Below are positions 50,530 to 59,301 of a stretch of 64,000 bases of DNA, piece after piece (the stretch's first letter is position 1; every line of letters starts with the position of its first letter). Source of the DNA: Bacillota bacterium. GTDB taxonomy: Bacteria; Bacillota; Clostridia; Oscillospirales; Ruminococcaceae. The translations under genes were made by a program, and so were the position numbers. The notes beneath the pieces are model-generated. The model was not told where the DNA came from. It worked only from the letters and a program-made list of their open reading frames with translations, and ran no database searches. Location of the stretch: the NCBI GenBank assembly GCA_023443315.1, contig JAEZVA010000032.1, positions 47,492 to 111,491 on the forward strand, in the 5' to 3' direction.

Positions 50530-52743
50530 TTATTCTACCGCATCATCCACACCGAATACAACATCAATTACGGTGCCGTGCTCTGCCTCTATGCCAAACA
50601 TAGACTGGGAAATCGCCTTTGTACCCACCTGATTGCTTCCGCCACCCACAATACGGATGTTAAAGCCGGCATTCGTTAATGTTTTGTTTGCCTGCTGTGC
50701 AGAAAGCCCGATTACGCTCGGCACGGTGGAGGTTTTGGGATTTTGCGACACGGTGTATAGAATGACCTTTCCGCCTCTGGGGATGGGCTGACCGGCGAGT
50801 GGGTACTGCTTAATGACCGTTTCGCCATTGCCCACGATCTCGGACTGCAACCCAAGCTTATTGAGCGCCGACGTCGCTTCGTGCGGCTTAACGCCTACGA
50901 CATTTCCTGTTGACACATCCATCTTCTCCAGCTCCTCGGCGGTGTATGCCGGTTCGATGCCGAGGTAGGTTAAGGTCTCGGAGATAATCGCGCCCGCAAC
51001 AGGGGCAGCGATGGTGGATCCATACGCGTTGGAATCCGCCGGTTCGTCAAGAATGACCATAACCGCTATCTGCGGGTCATCGGCGGGGGCAAAGCCAAGG
51101 AACGAGAGCACATGCTCTTTGACGCCCGTTGTGCTCTGCTTATCGAGCTTTTCGGAGGTACCTGTCTTACCGCCGATGCGGTAACCCTTTATGTAAGCAC
51201 TGCGTCCGCTTCCCTCGCTGACGACCTTTTCGAGCATAAGCGCAAGCTCGGCGGAAACCTGTTTAGAGATGGCCTGCCGCTTCACTGTTGGCTCTATGTT
51301 TTCTATGATATTCTTATCCGAATCGATAATCTGCTTAACTACGTGGGGTTCATACAGGTACCCGCCGTTGATGGAAGCGGCAATGGCCGTAATCATCTGC
51401 ATCGGTGTAACCTTAAAGCTTTGACCAAAGGATGCCACCGCAAGGGTGTCCGGCTCCTTTTGCAGCACTGCAAGCGAGTGATAGATGCCGCCTGTTTCGC
51501 CAGGGAGATCAATGCCTGTCGGCTCACTGAACCCAAACGCTTTGTAATACTGCGCGGTGCGCTCCGCCCCAAGTGCAAGCCCAACCGCCATAAACACGGG
51601 GTTGCACGAGTTTTTTATACCGTCCACAAAGTTTTGCGCGCCATGACCCGCATGCTTCCAACAGCCGATGGAACGACCGTTGACCGTAAGGGAGCCGTTG
51701 CAATAGAATGGACTATTGGCGTTCACAACGCCCTCTTCCAGAGCGGATGCCGCCGTAATAATCTTGTAAACCGAGCCCGGCTCGTAGGTATCGGAGATTG
51801 CCTTGTTTCGCCACTGTGCCTCTCGTGCCGTTTGCAGCTGCAAGACCCGTTCGTCCTTATCCTCAATCTGGTTGATTAGGGCGGCTAGTTCTTCGTTTTC
51901 AATTGTAAACGGGTCGTTGGGGTCGTAGTCCGGCTCGGTGTCCATCGCGAGCACCTCTCCGGTGGTCACATCCATGACAATGGCGGTTGCGCGATTCTTT
52001 ACCCCGTACTCAATGACAGCGGTTTCAAGGTTTTTTTCGACGATATGCTGAATAACCTCGTCGATGGTCAGCACAAGGGAATATCCATCCTGCGCGTCGT
52101 TGCGAGACTCATATTCAACGGGCATATCCTTGCCTAGTGCATTCTTGATAGATACAATCTTGCCGTCTACACCCTTTAGGTAACGCTCGTAGTAGCTTTC
52201 AAGACCGTTAAGACCCTGATGGTCGTCGCCCGTAAAGCCGAGGATGGTGGCAGCAAAATCGCCGTAAGGATAGTACCGCTTGTAATCCTCATTAAGCACA
52301 ATGCCGGTAATCTTATTCTCGCTGATAAATGCACGAATAGCGTCGGCTTCGGCTTGCTCTACGCGACGCTTAATCAGTTCATAATAGTTCTTTTTTTGAG
52401 ATTTTTCAAGTACTCGCTGCTCATCTACCTGAAGTAGTTCCGACAGCGTTTTTGCGATTATCTCGCGCTGGCTGTCTTTTATGTTGGTGGGGTTTAAGCT
52501 AACCTCCCACACACTTGCGCTCATTGCGAGCACATTTAGATTGCGGTCATAAATGGTGCCGCGTTTTGCTTTTACGGTTGTTTCACGCAGCTGCTGATTG
52601 ATTGCCTTTTGTTGATACGGCTCGCTTTCGACTAGCTGAAGAAAGATAAGGCGCCCGATTAAAACCATAAAGCAAATTACCGTCATGAAGACGACGACAA
52701 TCAGCATCTTCTTTATCATCGCGTTACTTGGCCCCGCCGGCAT
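50530..52743 (-). CDS. PASTA-domain transpeptidase, FtsI/PBP2B/SpoVD-like
   Basis: Class B penicillin-binding protein of 737 residues. An N-terminal membrane helix (about 10-33), a dimerisation domain, and a transpeptidase domain with SVYK (catalytic serine), SCN and KTGTSEK motifs in order. Two C-terminal PASTA repeats follow, VVGVKPHEATSALNKLGL and VPSVIGLSAQQANKTLTNAG. ATG at 52743 is after GGGGGCGAAG. Bacillus has both pbpB and spoVD here; this cluster has only one such gene, so whether it serves division, sporulation or both is open. Confidence 0.93.
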   Translation of the reverse strand: MPAGPSNAMIKKMLIVVVFMTVICFMVLIGRLIFLQLVESEPYQQKAINQQLRETTVKAKRGTIYDRNLNVLAMSASVWEVSLNPTNIKDSQREIIAKTLSELLQVDEQRVLEKSQKKNYYELIKRRVEQAEADAIRAFISENKITGIVLNEDYKRYYPYGDFAATILGFTGDDHQGLNGLESYYERYLKGVDGKIVSIKNALGKDMPVEYESRNDAQDGYSLVLTIDEVIQHIVEKNLETAVIEYGVKNRATAIVMDVTTGEVLAMDTEPDYDPNDPFTIENEELAALINQIEDKDERVLQLQTAREAQWRNKAISDTYEPGSVYKIITAASALEEGVVNANSPFYCNGSLTVNGRSIGCWKHAGHGAQNFVDGIKNSCNPVFMAVGLALGAERTAQYYKAFGFSEPTGIDLPGETGGIYHSLAVLQKEPDTLAVASFGQSFKVTPMQMITAIAASINGGYLYEPHVVKQIIDSDKNIIENIEPTVKRQAISKQVSAELALMLEKVVSEGSGRSAYIKGYRIGGKTGTSEKLDKQSTTGVKEHVLSFLGFAPADDPQIAVMVILDEPADSNAYGSTIAAPVAGAIISETLTYLGIEPAYTAEELEKMDVSTGNVVGVKPHEATSALNKLGLQSEIVGNGETVIKQYPLAGQPIPRGGKVILYTVSQNPKTSTVPSVIGLSAQQANKTLTNAGFNIRIVGGGSNQVGTKAISQSMFGIEAEHGTVIDVVFGVDDAVE

Positions 52744-52838
52744 TGCTTCGCCCCCTTCGTCCACGCCGAGTTGCGCGACATACCAAACTGAAGCAGTACT
52801 GTCTGCTAATATGAAACCATTTCAATTGTATTTGCGTT

Positions 52839-53318
52839 TTAGTTTATGTATTCCACCAAACGATAAAACAGCTCGTTGATATTGGGAATACCCCTGCTTT
52901 GCTGCGAATGAACTTGATTCGCTTCAATTTTATCGTCGCCGGAAAGGGTAATGTAGTTAATCTGGTACTTTTCCGCTCGGTTTAGCCCAAGCGTACCGGT
53001 TGCATATGCCTCGATGCTTTTGATTGAAACCTTGCTGTCCAGCTCGACATTCAGCCTGGTGTTCTCGTTTTGCAGCTGTTCAAGCTTCGCCTTTGCGACA
53101 CCGATGTCCTGCACCGCTTCGGTAAGCGCTACACGGCTATAGATGCCCGCGCACAATACAAGTCCGACAAAAATGCCTACACAAATACGCCCAAGCACCA
53201 CAACGCCTGTGCGCAGACGAGATGTCGGCAGTGCCTTGGGAAGCTGTTTGGGTACCGCCTTTGCCTTGCGCTCCCTGTTTTCAAACAATGAAAGGTCATA
53301 TGCGAGATTATCCGCCAC
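52839..53318 (-). CDS. ftsL: Cell division protein FtsL-like
   Basis: Small bitopic divisome protein, 159 residues. A basic cytoplasmic part (RERKAKAVPKQLPK), one transmembrane helix (about 45-67), then a coiled coil (LTEAVQDIGVAKAKLEQLQNENTRLNVELDSK) and a VSIKSIEAYATGTLGLNRAEKYQINY segment typical of FtsL/DivIC. It sits between rsmH and the transpeptidase, the canonical place. A GTG at 53318, 6 bases past AGGGGTG, is the likely start; another GTG three codons earlier is possible. Confidence 0.88.
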   Translation of the reverse strand: MADNLAYDLSLFENRERKAKAVPKQLPKALPTSRLRTGVVVLGRICVGIFVGLVLCAGIYSRVALTEAVQDIGVAKAKLEQLQNENTRLNVELDSKVSIKSIEAYATGTLGLNRAEKYQINYITLSGDDKIEANQVHSQQSRGIPNINELFYRLVEYIN

Positions 53319-53348
53319 GGTACTCACCCCTGCTTTATTTGTTGCTGA

Positions 53349-54272
53349 TTATATCTTTTCTATTACCCTCAGCTTTGCGCTTCTGCTGCGGGCATTTTGC
53401 GTTACCTCATCTTGCGAAGGCTCTATCGGCTTCTTGTTTACCAGCCTGCCCACGGGCACCTTGCCACACACACAGATCGGGAACTCCGGCGGGCAGGTGC
53501 AGCCCTTGCAGTGTGCTGCGAAGCTGCGCTTGGTGATTCTGTCCTCGAGCGAGTGAAAGGTGATGACGCACAGTCTGCCGCCCGGCTTAAGCAGGTCGAA
53601 GGCGTCGTTTAGTGCCCTGTCTAACAGTTCCAGCTCACCGTTCACGGCAATGCGTAGTGCTTGAAAGGTGCGTCTAGCGGGATGCGCATCACGCATTGCC
53701 GCCGCAGGCAGTGCACTTTTTATCACATCTACAAGCGCGAAGGTTGTGGTAATTGGCGCTTGCTGTCTTGCGGATACGATTGCCTGAGCAATCTTGCGGG
53801 AAAACTTTTCTTCCCCGTACTCCCATAAAATCCTTGCGATATCCTGCGCGGAAGCGGTGTTTACAAGCTCCTGCGCGCTTAACCCCTGCGCACTCATTCG
53901 CATATCCAAAGGACCGTCCTGCCGGTAGGAAAAGCCGCGGTCTGCCGTATCAAGCTGATAGGAAGAAACGCCTAGGTCAAGCAGCATCCCGTCAATGTGG
54001 TCAATCTCAATATCCGCTAGTACGTCTTTGGTCTCAGAAAAATCCGCCCGCACCACCTGTGCACATGGGTAAGGCGCAAGACGCTGTGTAGCGGTCTGTA
54101 CTGCGTCGGGGTCTTTATCAATTGCAATCAGCCGCCCCGTCGTCAGGCGACTTGCAATCTGTGTGCTGTGCCCCGCACCACCGGCGGTGCCGTCCACATA
54201 CGTTCCGTCCGGCTTAATGGCAAGCGCCTCTATGCATTCGCTTAGCAGTACTGAGATGTGTGTAAAGTCCAA
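53349..54272 (-). CDS. rsmH: 16S rRNA (cytosine-1402-N4)-methyltransferase
   Basis: Methylates C1402 in the ribosomal decoding centre. 307 residues, with the SAM loop YVDGTAGGAGHSTQIA near 22-37, LLDLGVSSYQLD near 97, and the late CVITFHSLEDRITKRSF and GRLVNKKPIEPS motifs. It starts with TTG, after AGGGGGCG. It is second in the dcw cluster after mraZ, as nearly everywhere. Confidence 0.96.
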   Translation of the reverse strand: MDFTHISVLLSECIEALAIKPDGTYVDGTAGGAGHSTQIASRLTTGRLIAIDKDPDAVQTATQRLAPYPCAQVVRADFSETKDVLADIEIDHIDGMLLDLGVSSYQLDTADRGFSYRQDGPLDMRMSAQGLSAQELVNTASAQDIARILWEYGEEKFSRKIAQAIVSARQQAPITTTFALVDVIKSALPAAAMRDAHPARRTFQALRIAVNGELELLDRALNDAFDLLKPGGRLCVITFHSLEDRITKRSFAAHCKGCTCPPEFPICVCGKVPVGRLVNKKPIEPSQDEVTQNARSRSAKLRVIEKI

Positions 54273-54313
54273 AACAAAAGCGCCCCCTTATATCCAAATC
54301 GGCGGTAGCTTAA

Positions 54314-54733
54314 TCAGAAGCCCAGCTCGTCCATTATGTTTTTAATGCTGTCTGCGGTCAGCACGGCATTCTGCTCGTCCCACTTTGCCTTATCCCAGAT
54401 TTCGGCTCTGACCGATGCGCCGATAATCATGATGTCCTTTTCAAGCCCTGCAAACTGCCTAAGGGAAGGTGGTATTAACACTCGCCCGTTTTTATCGACC
54501 TCTGCCTCGCACGCACCCGAGAAGAAGAATCGCTGCAACGCACTTGCTTTTGAAAACGGCAACGCGTTAATCTTATCCTGCAACACCTTCCACTGGTCTA
54601 GGGGATAAACAAACAGACAGTCGCCTGTTCCTTTGGCGATGATAAAACGCTCGCTTAGGTCGACCCGAAGCCTGGACGGAAATACCACGCGACCCTTGGG
54701 GTCAAGGGTGTGCGCAAACTCGCCCATTAGCAT
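54314..54733 (-). CDS. mraZ: Transcriptional regulator MraZ
   Basis: DNA-binding regulator of the dcw cluster, 139 residues, with two AbrB-like repeats: GEFAHTLDPKGRVVFPSRLR near 4 and ACEAEVDKNGRVLIPPSLRQF near 70. Start at ATG 54733, after AGGTGGTGG; the frame continues upstream through the operator, which is not coding. Four 10-bp-phased GTGG boxes lie about 75-110 bases upstream of the start, so it should repress or tune its own operon. Confidence 0.96.
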   Translation of the reverse strand: MLMGEFAHTLDPKGRVVFPSRLRVDLSERFIIAKGTGDCLFVYPLDQWKVLQDKINALPFSKASALQRFFFSGACEAEVDKNGRVLIPPSLRQFAGLEKDIMIIGASVRAEIWDKAKWDEQNAVLTADSIKNIMDELGF

Positions 54734-54808
54734 TTTTACCACCACCTTTATTATGAGTTTGAAAACGACAAACCATTCTGGCAGATATGAAATGCAGGTT
54801 TTTTTAAC

Positions 54809-54842
54809 CCACTTTAAACCACAGCAAACCACTATCAACCAC
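54809..54842 (-). promoter_or_regulatory. MraZ operator: four GTGG boxes with exact 10-bp period
   Basis: On the minus strand GTGG begins at 54842, 54832, 54822 and 54812, each copy 10 bases from the next, the last as GTGGG. They lie just downstream of the -10 box, matching the known style of MraZ sites (repeated GTGG(G) on one face of the helix). Confidence 0.85.
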
Positions 54843-54851
54843 TTTTCTATC

Positions 54852-54880
54852 ATTATAGCGATGAATTATGTAAAATGCAA
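54852..54880 (-). promoter_or_regulatory. Promoter of the dcw cluster
   Basis: TTGCAT (54875-54880), 17-base spacer and perfect TATAAT (54852-54857) on the minus strand, immediately before the MraZ boxes. Confidence 0.85.
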
Positions 54881-55063
54881 GTGCCTATACTCAATATCCT
54901 AATTCTGCCGTAAGGATTATCACTCTGCACAAAAACAATACCAGTTATTACATATTTTTGATAACCCCTTCGTCGAAACAGAACAGCAAAAAATGTGGCA
55001 ATTATGCCGAAATTCGGTCACAAAACGCGTACATATGTTCTTTTTATTCTTGTTAACATAAAT

Positions 55064-55111
55064 AACCGCCTGTGCCCCGTGCAGATACTGCATTTCGGGG
55101 TACAGGCGGTT
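55064..55111 (-). terminator. Terminator of the rsmD-coaD-coiled-coil operon
   Basis: AACCGCCTGT and ACAGGCGGTT pair over 10 bp, then CCCCG with CGGGG, and an inner TGCAG stem. It ends about 25 bases after the gene at 55135, with TATTTATG on the minus strand side; the T tail is short. Confidence 0.7.
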
Positions 55112-55134
55112 GCGTTACAAAAGAATTATGTATA

Positions 55135-55605
55135 CTAGATATGGGTGGTTTTTGATCCCGACTTCATCTGTTGCCGTACGGTTTTCACCTTGTTAAGGCT
55201 TACAGTCAGGCTTTCTTCCGCCGAACGTACGATCTCGTCCACATATTCGGTGGTAAGTTGGCGTATCTCGCGTGATTTTTGCTGTGAGCTTGTTAATATC
55301 TCCTGCGCACGTTCCTGAGCTTGTCGGGTAATCTCATTTGCCGCTACCATGGCACGCGCACGCTCCTCGGCGCGTACGACAATGGCCTCGGCCTCCCGCT
55401 TTGCCTCGCTAATAATCTCGGCCCGGTCGGATACAATCGCCTTGGCCTGCTTAATCTCGTTGGGCAGCGACAGTCGCACATCGTCCATCAGCTCGCGCAG
55501 GCGAACAACGTCTATGACACATCGCCCACCCGAAAGAGGCATTGCCCATGAGGTGTCGATCAGCTCATCCATCAAGTCAAGCGCTTCGTCAATGTTCATC
55601 GTCAT
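55135..55605 (-). CDS. Coiled-coil protein next to coaD
   Basis: A 156-residue protein, soluble, with a long charged helix (about 45-150) rich in Ala/Glu/Arg heptads (AKREAEAIVVRAEERARAM, QERAQEILTSSQQKSREI), like the stalk subunit of ATP synthase or DivIVA. Similar proteins sit next to coaD in many Clostridia and are often called ATPase without evidence. No catalytic motif is present, so I leave the function open. ATG after GGGAGG. Confidence 0.75.
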   Translation of the reverse strand: MTMNIDEALDLMDELIDTSWAMPLSGGRCVIDVVRLRELMDDVRLSLPNEIKQAKAIVSDRAEIISEAKREAEAIVVRAEERARAMVAANEITRQAQERAQEILTSSQQKSREIRQLTTEYVDEIVRSAEESLTVSLNKVKTVRQQMKSGSKTTHI

Positions 55606-55652
55606 ATGGTAACAGCCTCCCTAATCAGCGAAATCTTAAAAGTACGGCACAA

Positions 55653-56138
55653 CTATTCATCCCCGTAAAGGCGGTCGCGAATCTGGTCGAGTATCGACGC
55701 AGGCACAAAATCCGAGATGTTGCCGCCAAAGCTTGCAACCTGCTTAACGATGCTGGAGCTTAGGTACATATTCTCCATACTGGTTGGCACAAACACCGTC
55801 TCGGCCTCGGGGTACAGCTTTTTATTTACCAGAGCCATCTGGAACTCGTACTCAAAGTCCGATACCGCGCGCAGCCCCTTTACGATGGCGCATGCGCCCT
55901 GCTGTTTTGCATAATCGGCGAGCAGACCTTCAAACGTATCCACCCGAATGTTGGACAGATGGCTTGTTATCTTTTGTATCATGTCCATGCGCTCGCGGGT
56001 GGTAAAGATCGGGTTTTTGGCGGGGTTGTGAACCACCAAAACAATAACCTGATCAAACAGTCCCGAGGCGCGCGTTATAATGTCAAGATGTCCTTTGGTG
56101 ACGGGGTCAAAACTACCGGGACAGATGGCGAGCTTCAT
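55653..56138 (-). CDS. coaD: Phosphopantetheine adenylyltransferase
   Basis: Fourth step of coenzyme A synthesis; 161 residues. Nucleotidyltransferase motif GSFDPVTKGHLDII at 7-20 with the TxxH-type signature, and the C-terminal MYLSSSIVKQVASFGG match CoaD. MKLAICPG (ATG 56138) fits the family; ATGs at 56144 and 56147 are also in frame. GGAAAGG lies 13 bases before the chosen start. It is between rsmD and the coiled-coil gene, the common Firmicute order. Confidence 0.95.
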   Translation of the reverse strand: MKLAICPGSFDPVTKGHLDIITRASGLFDQVIVLVVHNPAKNPIFTTRERMDMIQKITSHLSNIRVDTFEGLLADYAKQQGACAIVKGLRAVSDFEYEFQMALVNKKLYPEAETVFVPTSMENMYLSSSIVKQVASFGGNISDFVPASILDQIRDRLYGDE

Positions 56139-56204
56139 CGTCATCATCACACCTTTCCCGTTTGATGCCACAGCCGCGGCAAAAAACTGTCCGTAATCAT
56201 GTCT

Positions 56205-56753
56205 TTAATCTTCCGAAACGGGCACCCGGAACACCTGCAGACGGGTGGTACCGTAGCGGTATTCCCTCTTTACGGTGAGCTTGCCTGCCGAATCGGGAAG
56301 ATCGATGCGCTTGCCCGTCTCGCACAGTAGTACGCCCACATCGCTGATGCGCGTGGCGCACAGGTTTAGTACTTCGGCAAGCCCTTCCATTGCATAGGGC
56401 GGGTCTAAAAGGATAATATCAAACACATCATGCGTGTTCTTTAAAAACGAGACGGCGTCCATAACTGCCACTCGCGACTGTTGTGCCAGACCGGTCTTTG
56501 ACAGATTGGCCTTAATCAGCTCCACGTTCGTCCTTGACGAATCGATAAAAACGCAGCTTTTCGCACCGCGGCTGAGTGCCTCGATGCCGAGCTGGCCAGA
56601 GCCTGCATATAAGTCGAGTACGCGCGCACCCTCCAGCTCGAACTGAATGATACTGAACATTGCCTCTTTTACCCTGTCGGTCGTCGGGCGGGTATCCTGC
56701 CCTTGGGGGGATATCAGCTTGGCACCCCTTGCCTTGCCTGTAATTACTCGCAT
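56205..56753 (-). CDS. rsmD: 16S rRNA (guanine-966-N2)-methyltransferase
   Basis: Methylates G966 of 16S rRNA. 182 residues; N-terminal GKARGAKLISPQGQDTRPTTDRVKEAMFS, the SAM loop LDLYAGSGQLGIEALSRGA near 45-63 and the catalytic LLDPPYAM near 118. ATG start, with the CCGGAAAGGC element upstream. First gene of rsmD-coaD with its own promoter. Confidence 0.95.
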   Translation of the reverse strand: MRVITGKARGAKLISPQGQDTRPTTDRVKEAMFSIIQFELEGARVLDLYAGSGQLGIEALSRGAKSCVFIDSSRTNVELIKANLSKTGLAQQSRVAVMDAVSFLKNTHDVFDIILLDPPYAMEGLAEVLNLCATRISDVGVLLCETGKRIDLPDSAGKLTVKREYRYGTTRLQVFRVPVSED

Positions 56754-56866
56754 AATAGTTTGTCCGCGCCTTTCCGGGGTAAGTCAGTCACGCATCCCCG
56801 TGTATAGTGTATCAAATCGCACGATGCATCAGGCGCACCGGGCACTAGCAGCATAATTTCTTTTCT

Positions 56867-56895
56867 ATTATGGGTTATGTTTAAAACGATGTCAA
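56867..56895 (-). promoter_or_regulatory. Promoter of rsmD-coaD
   Basis: Perfect TTGACA (56890-56895), 17-base spacer and CATAAT (56867-56872) on the minus strand, about 115 bases before rsmD and right after the uvrC stop. Confidence 0.75.
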
Positions 56896-56940
56896 GCACG
56901 CTTTCGCAGTTGTGTGTAAAAACGCCTATGGATTCCTGTA

Positions 56941-58782
56941 TTATTCTTGCGCGTGAAAGTGGTCATATACCTTTTGCGCCGTCGGTCGGGTCATGCCCGG
57001 GACCGCCGCTAACGTGTCCACATCCGCATCTTTAATGGCGCGAAGGGTCTTCATGCCCTTGAGCAGCGCCGCCGCGCGCTTGGGGCCTATGCCCTCAATC
57101 TCATGCAGCGTGGACGAAAACCCCGTCTTTTTGTGCTTAAGCCGCTGATACTCGATGGCAAAGCGGTGTACCTCGTCCTGAATGCGTGTGAGCAGCATAA
57201 ATGCATTTTTGTGCGCGGTAACAGAGATCTCTCCGCCGTCCGCCGCGATCGCCCTTGTGCGATGGCGGTCATCCTTGACCATGCCAAACACGGGAATGCT
57301 TAGCCCGCTTGCCCTTACAATCGGGCTCACCACCGAAACATGCCCTTTGCCGCCGTCGAGTAGAATCAGGTCGGGCAGCCGTCCAAAGCCCTTGCCGCTC
57401 TCCTTTTCTTGCTCATACCGTGCAAGGCGCCGCGCGATGACCTCGCTCATCGCGCCGTAATCGTTTTGTTCTGTTATTGTCTTAATCGAAAACCGCTTGT
57501 ATGCGCTGCGCAGGGGCTTTGCGTGTTCAAACACCACCATGCCCGCCACCATCGACGACGAACCAAGGTTGGAGATATCGTACGCCTCAATGTATTCGGG
57601 GGCCTTGGAAAACCCAAGCAGCCGCGCAAGCTCGTCAAGCGCGGCAACATCCCTGCCTATCTTGCCGCTCTGCTGTCCGATAAGCTCCGCGGCATTGGTT
57701 TTTGCCATCTCCACAAGCCGAACCTGTTCCCCACGCTGTGGCAGGTGAACGATGCATTTTCTGCCCGCTTGCTCGGATAAAAACCGCTCAATCAGGCTGA
57801 GGTCTTCCACCTCGCCGTCCAAGGAGACTTGACGGGGTATCTCGTTGCGTGAGGAGTAGTAGCGCACCACAAACTCACTGCGCGCAGCGGTTAAACCCTC
57901 AATCTCCCCCAGCGGAAAGCTCTGTTTATCCACCAAGCGGTGTCCGCGAAACTTGATGACCACGGCGTACGCCTGTTCGCCACCCTGCGCAAGGGCAATC
58001 ACATCCTGGTCGGGCGTACCGTTATACATGACCTTTTGATGCTCGCCAATCTTACGGATGCCTTCAATGCGGTCGCGCAGACGCGCGGCAAGCTCAAACT
58101 GCAGGTTGTCCGCAGCGCGCTCCATCTGCTCGATTAAAGTCTGAATGGTTCCTGCGCTGTCGTTGCGCAAAAACGAGATTGCCTGCTGCAGTGTTTGGGT
58201 GTATTCCTGTTCGCTGATGTTGCCCCTGCACACGCCCATGCACCGTTTGATGTGAAAATTTAGGCAGGGTCTTCCCTTTTTAAAGTCGTTTGGAAAACGC
58301 CGCGCACAGATGGGCAAGCGAAACGCGGTGTTGGCCTCCTCTACCGCCTGTGTGACGGCAAACGAGCTGACATAAGGACCGATGTAGGTTGCGCCGTCGT
58401 CTGCAATCTGCCTTGCCGCAGAGATGCGTCCCCACGTTTCGCCTGAGATGCGGATATAATGGTAGCCCTTATCATCCTTGAGCAGAATGTTATATTTGGG
58501 GTTATTCTGCTTAATCAGGCTGCATTCGAGCACCAGAGCCTCGAACTCGCTGTCGGTGACGATGTAATCGTAATCATGTACCTGCGACACCATCTTCTCT
58601 ACCTTCGGCAGGTGGTCCGCCCCGTTGCGGAAGTAGCTGGTCACACGCTTTTTTAGATTCTTCGCCTTGCCGATATAGATAATCTCGCCCTGATTGTTCT
58701 TCATCAAATAACAACCCGGCGATGCGGTTAACGTTTTTGTTTTTTCGCGCAGAAACGGAAGTCTTTGATTATCCACCGTCAA
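56941..58782 (-). CDS. uvrC: Excinuclease ABC subunit C
   Basis: Makes both cuts in nucleotide excision repair; 613 residues. GIY-YIG domain at the N terminus (PGCYLMKNNQGEIIYIGKAK), cysteine region (CARRFPNDFKKGRPCLNFHIKRCMGVC), UVR region near 205, RNase H-like domain with LPDLILLDGGKGH, and a helix-hairpin-helix end (EIEGIGPKRAAALLKG). It starts with TTG or the GTG two codons later; the ribosome site is weak. Complete and normal in length. Confidence 0.96.
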   Translation of the reverse strand: MTVDNQRLPFLREKTKTLTASPGCYLMKNNQGEIIYIGKAKNLKKRVTSYFRNGADHLPKVEKMVSQVHDYDYIVTDSEFEALVLECSLIKQNNPKYNILLKDDKGYHYIRISGETWGRISAARQIADDGATYIGPYVSSFAVTQAVEEANTAFRLPICARRFPNDFKKGRPCLNFHIKRCMGVCRGNISEQEYTQTLQQAISFLRNDSAGTIQTLIEQMERAADNLQFELAARLRDRIEGIRKIGEHQKVMYNGTPDQDVIALAQGGEQAYAVVIKFRGHRLVDKQSFPLGEIEGLTAARSEFVVRYYSSRNEIPRQVSLDGEVEDLSLIERFLSEQAGRKCIVHLPQRGEQVRLVEMAKTNAAELIGQQSGKIGRDVAALDELARLLGFSKAPEYIEAYDISNLGSSSMVAGMVVFEHAKPLRSAYKRFSIKTITEQNDYGAMSEVIARRLARYEQEKESGKGFGRLPDLILLDGGKGHVSVVSPIVRASGLSIPVFGMVKDDRHRTRAIAADGGEISVTAHKNAFMLLTRIQDEVHRFAIEYQRLKHKKTGFSSTLHEIEGIGPKRAAALLKGMKTLRAIKDADVDTLAAVPGMTRPTAQKVYDHFHAQE

Positions 58783-58820
58783 TCATCCCATATCTATAAA
58801 AAATGTGTGTAAAGCAACAA

Positions 58821-58853
58821 AAAACGCGCCGCCGGCTAATAGGCGACGCGCTT
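58821..58853 (-). terminator. Terminator of ptsH
   Basis: On the minus strand AAGCGCGTCGCC and GGCGGCGCGTT pair with one wobble or mismatch and end in TTTTTT, 15 bases after the ptsH stop. Confidence 0.9.
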
Positions 58854-58867
58854 AAGTAAACACTGTA

Positions 58868-59131
58868 TTACTCTGCAAAACCGGATTCAACAAGCTTGAA
58901 CAGACCTTCGGCAGCCTGTTGTTCATCAGCGCCGTCTGCAATAATTCGGATGGTAGTTCCGCCAACAATGCCCAAAGAAAGTACACCCAAAAGACTCTTA
59001 GCGTTGACCCTGCGTTCTTCCTTCTCTACCCAAATAGATGACTTGTACTCATTTGCCTTTTGTATAAAAAACGTAGCAGGACGTGCATGTAAGCCAACCT
59101 GATTCTGGACGGTTACATCTTTCACAAACAT
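58868..59131 (-). CDS. ptsH: HPr phosphocarrier protein
   Basis: Carries phosphate in the sugar phosphotransferase system and signals carbon state. 87 residues with His15 in QVGLHARPATFF (phosphorylated by enzyme I) and Ser46 in NAKSLLGVLSLG (HPr kinase target), so it is a true HPr, not the His-less Crh. ATG at 59131 follows GAGAGGAAAAG; the frame from 59173 runs through the leader. It has its own promoter and terminator. Confidence 0.97.
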   Translation of the reverse strand: MFVKDVTVQNQVGLHARPATFFIQKANEYKSSIWVEKEERRVNAKSLLGVLSLGIVGGTTIRIIADGADEQQAAEGLFKLVESGFAE

Positions 59132-59188
59132 AAGCTTTTCCTCTCTTGTGGCGATTTTTCTAACTAGCGACAACCTTATACATTCTAT

Positions 59189-59216
59189 ATTATAGCATAA
59201 TTGTCTTTTGCGTCAA
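59189..59216 (-). promoter_or_regulatory. Promoter of ptsH
   Basis: TTGACG (59211-59216), 16 bases and perfect TATAAT (59189-59194) on the minus strand; leader about 50 bases. Confidence 0.8.
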
Positions 59217-59301
59217 CGAAAAACCCGTATAAAGGCGAATTGATGGATAAATTCTGCGTGTCTTCCAATAAAGCGATACGTACAAACTCACAACTTGTGC
59301 A

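Larger units (their letters stand above)
54734..55134. other. Regulatory and terminator region upstream of mraZ
   Basis: Holds the MraZ boxes, the dcw promoter and the terminator of the next operon upstream (55064-55111). The 180 AT-rich bases between promoter and terminator show no gene or clear structure. Confidence 0.6.
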
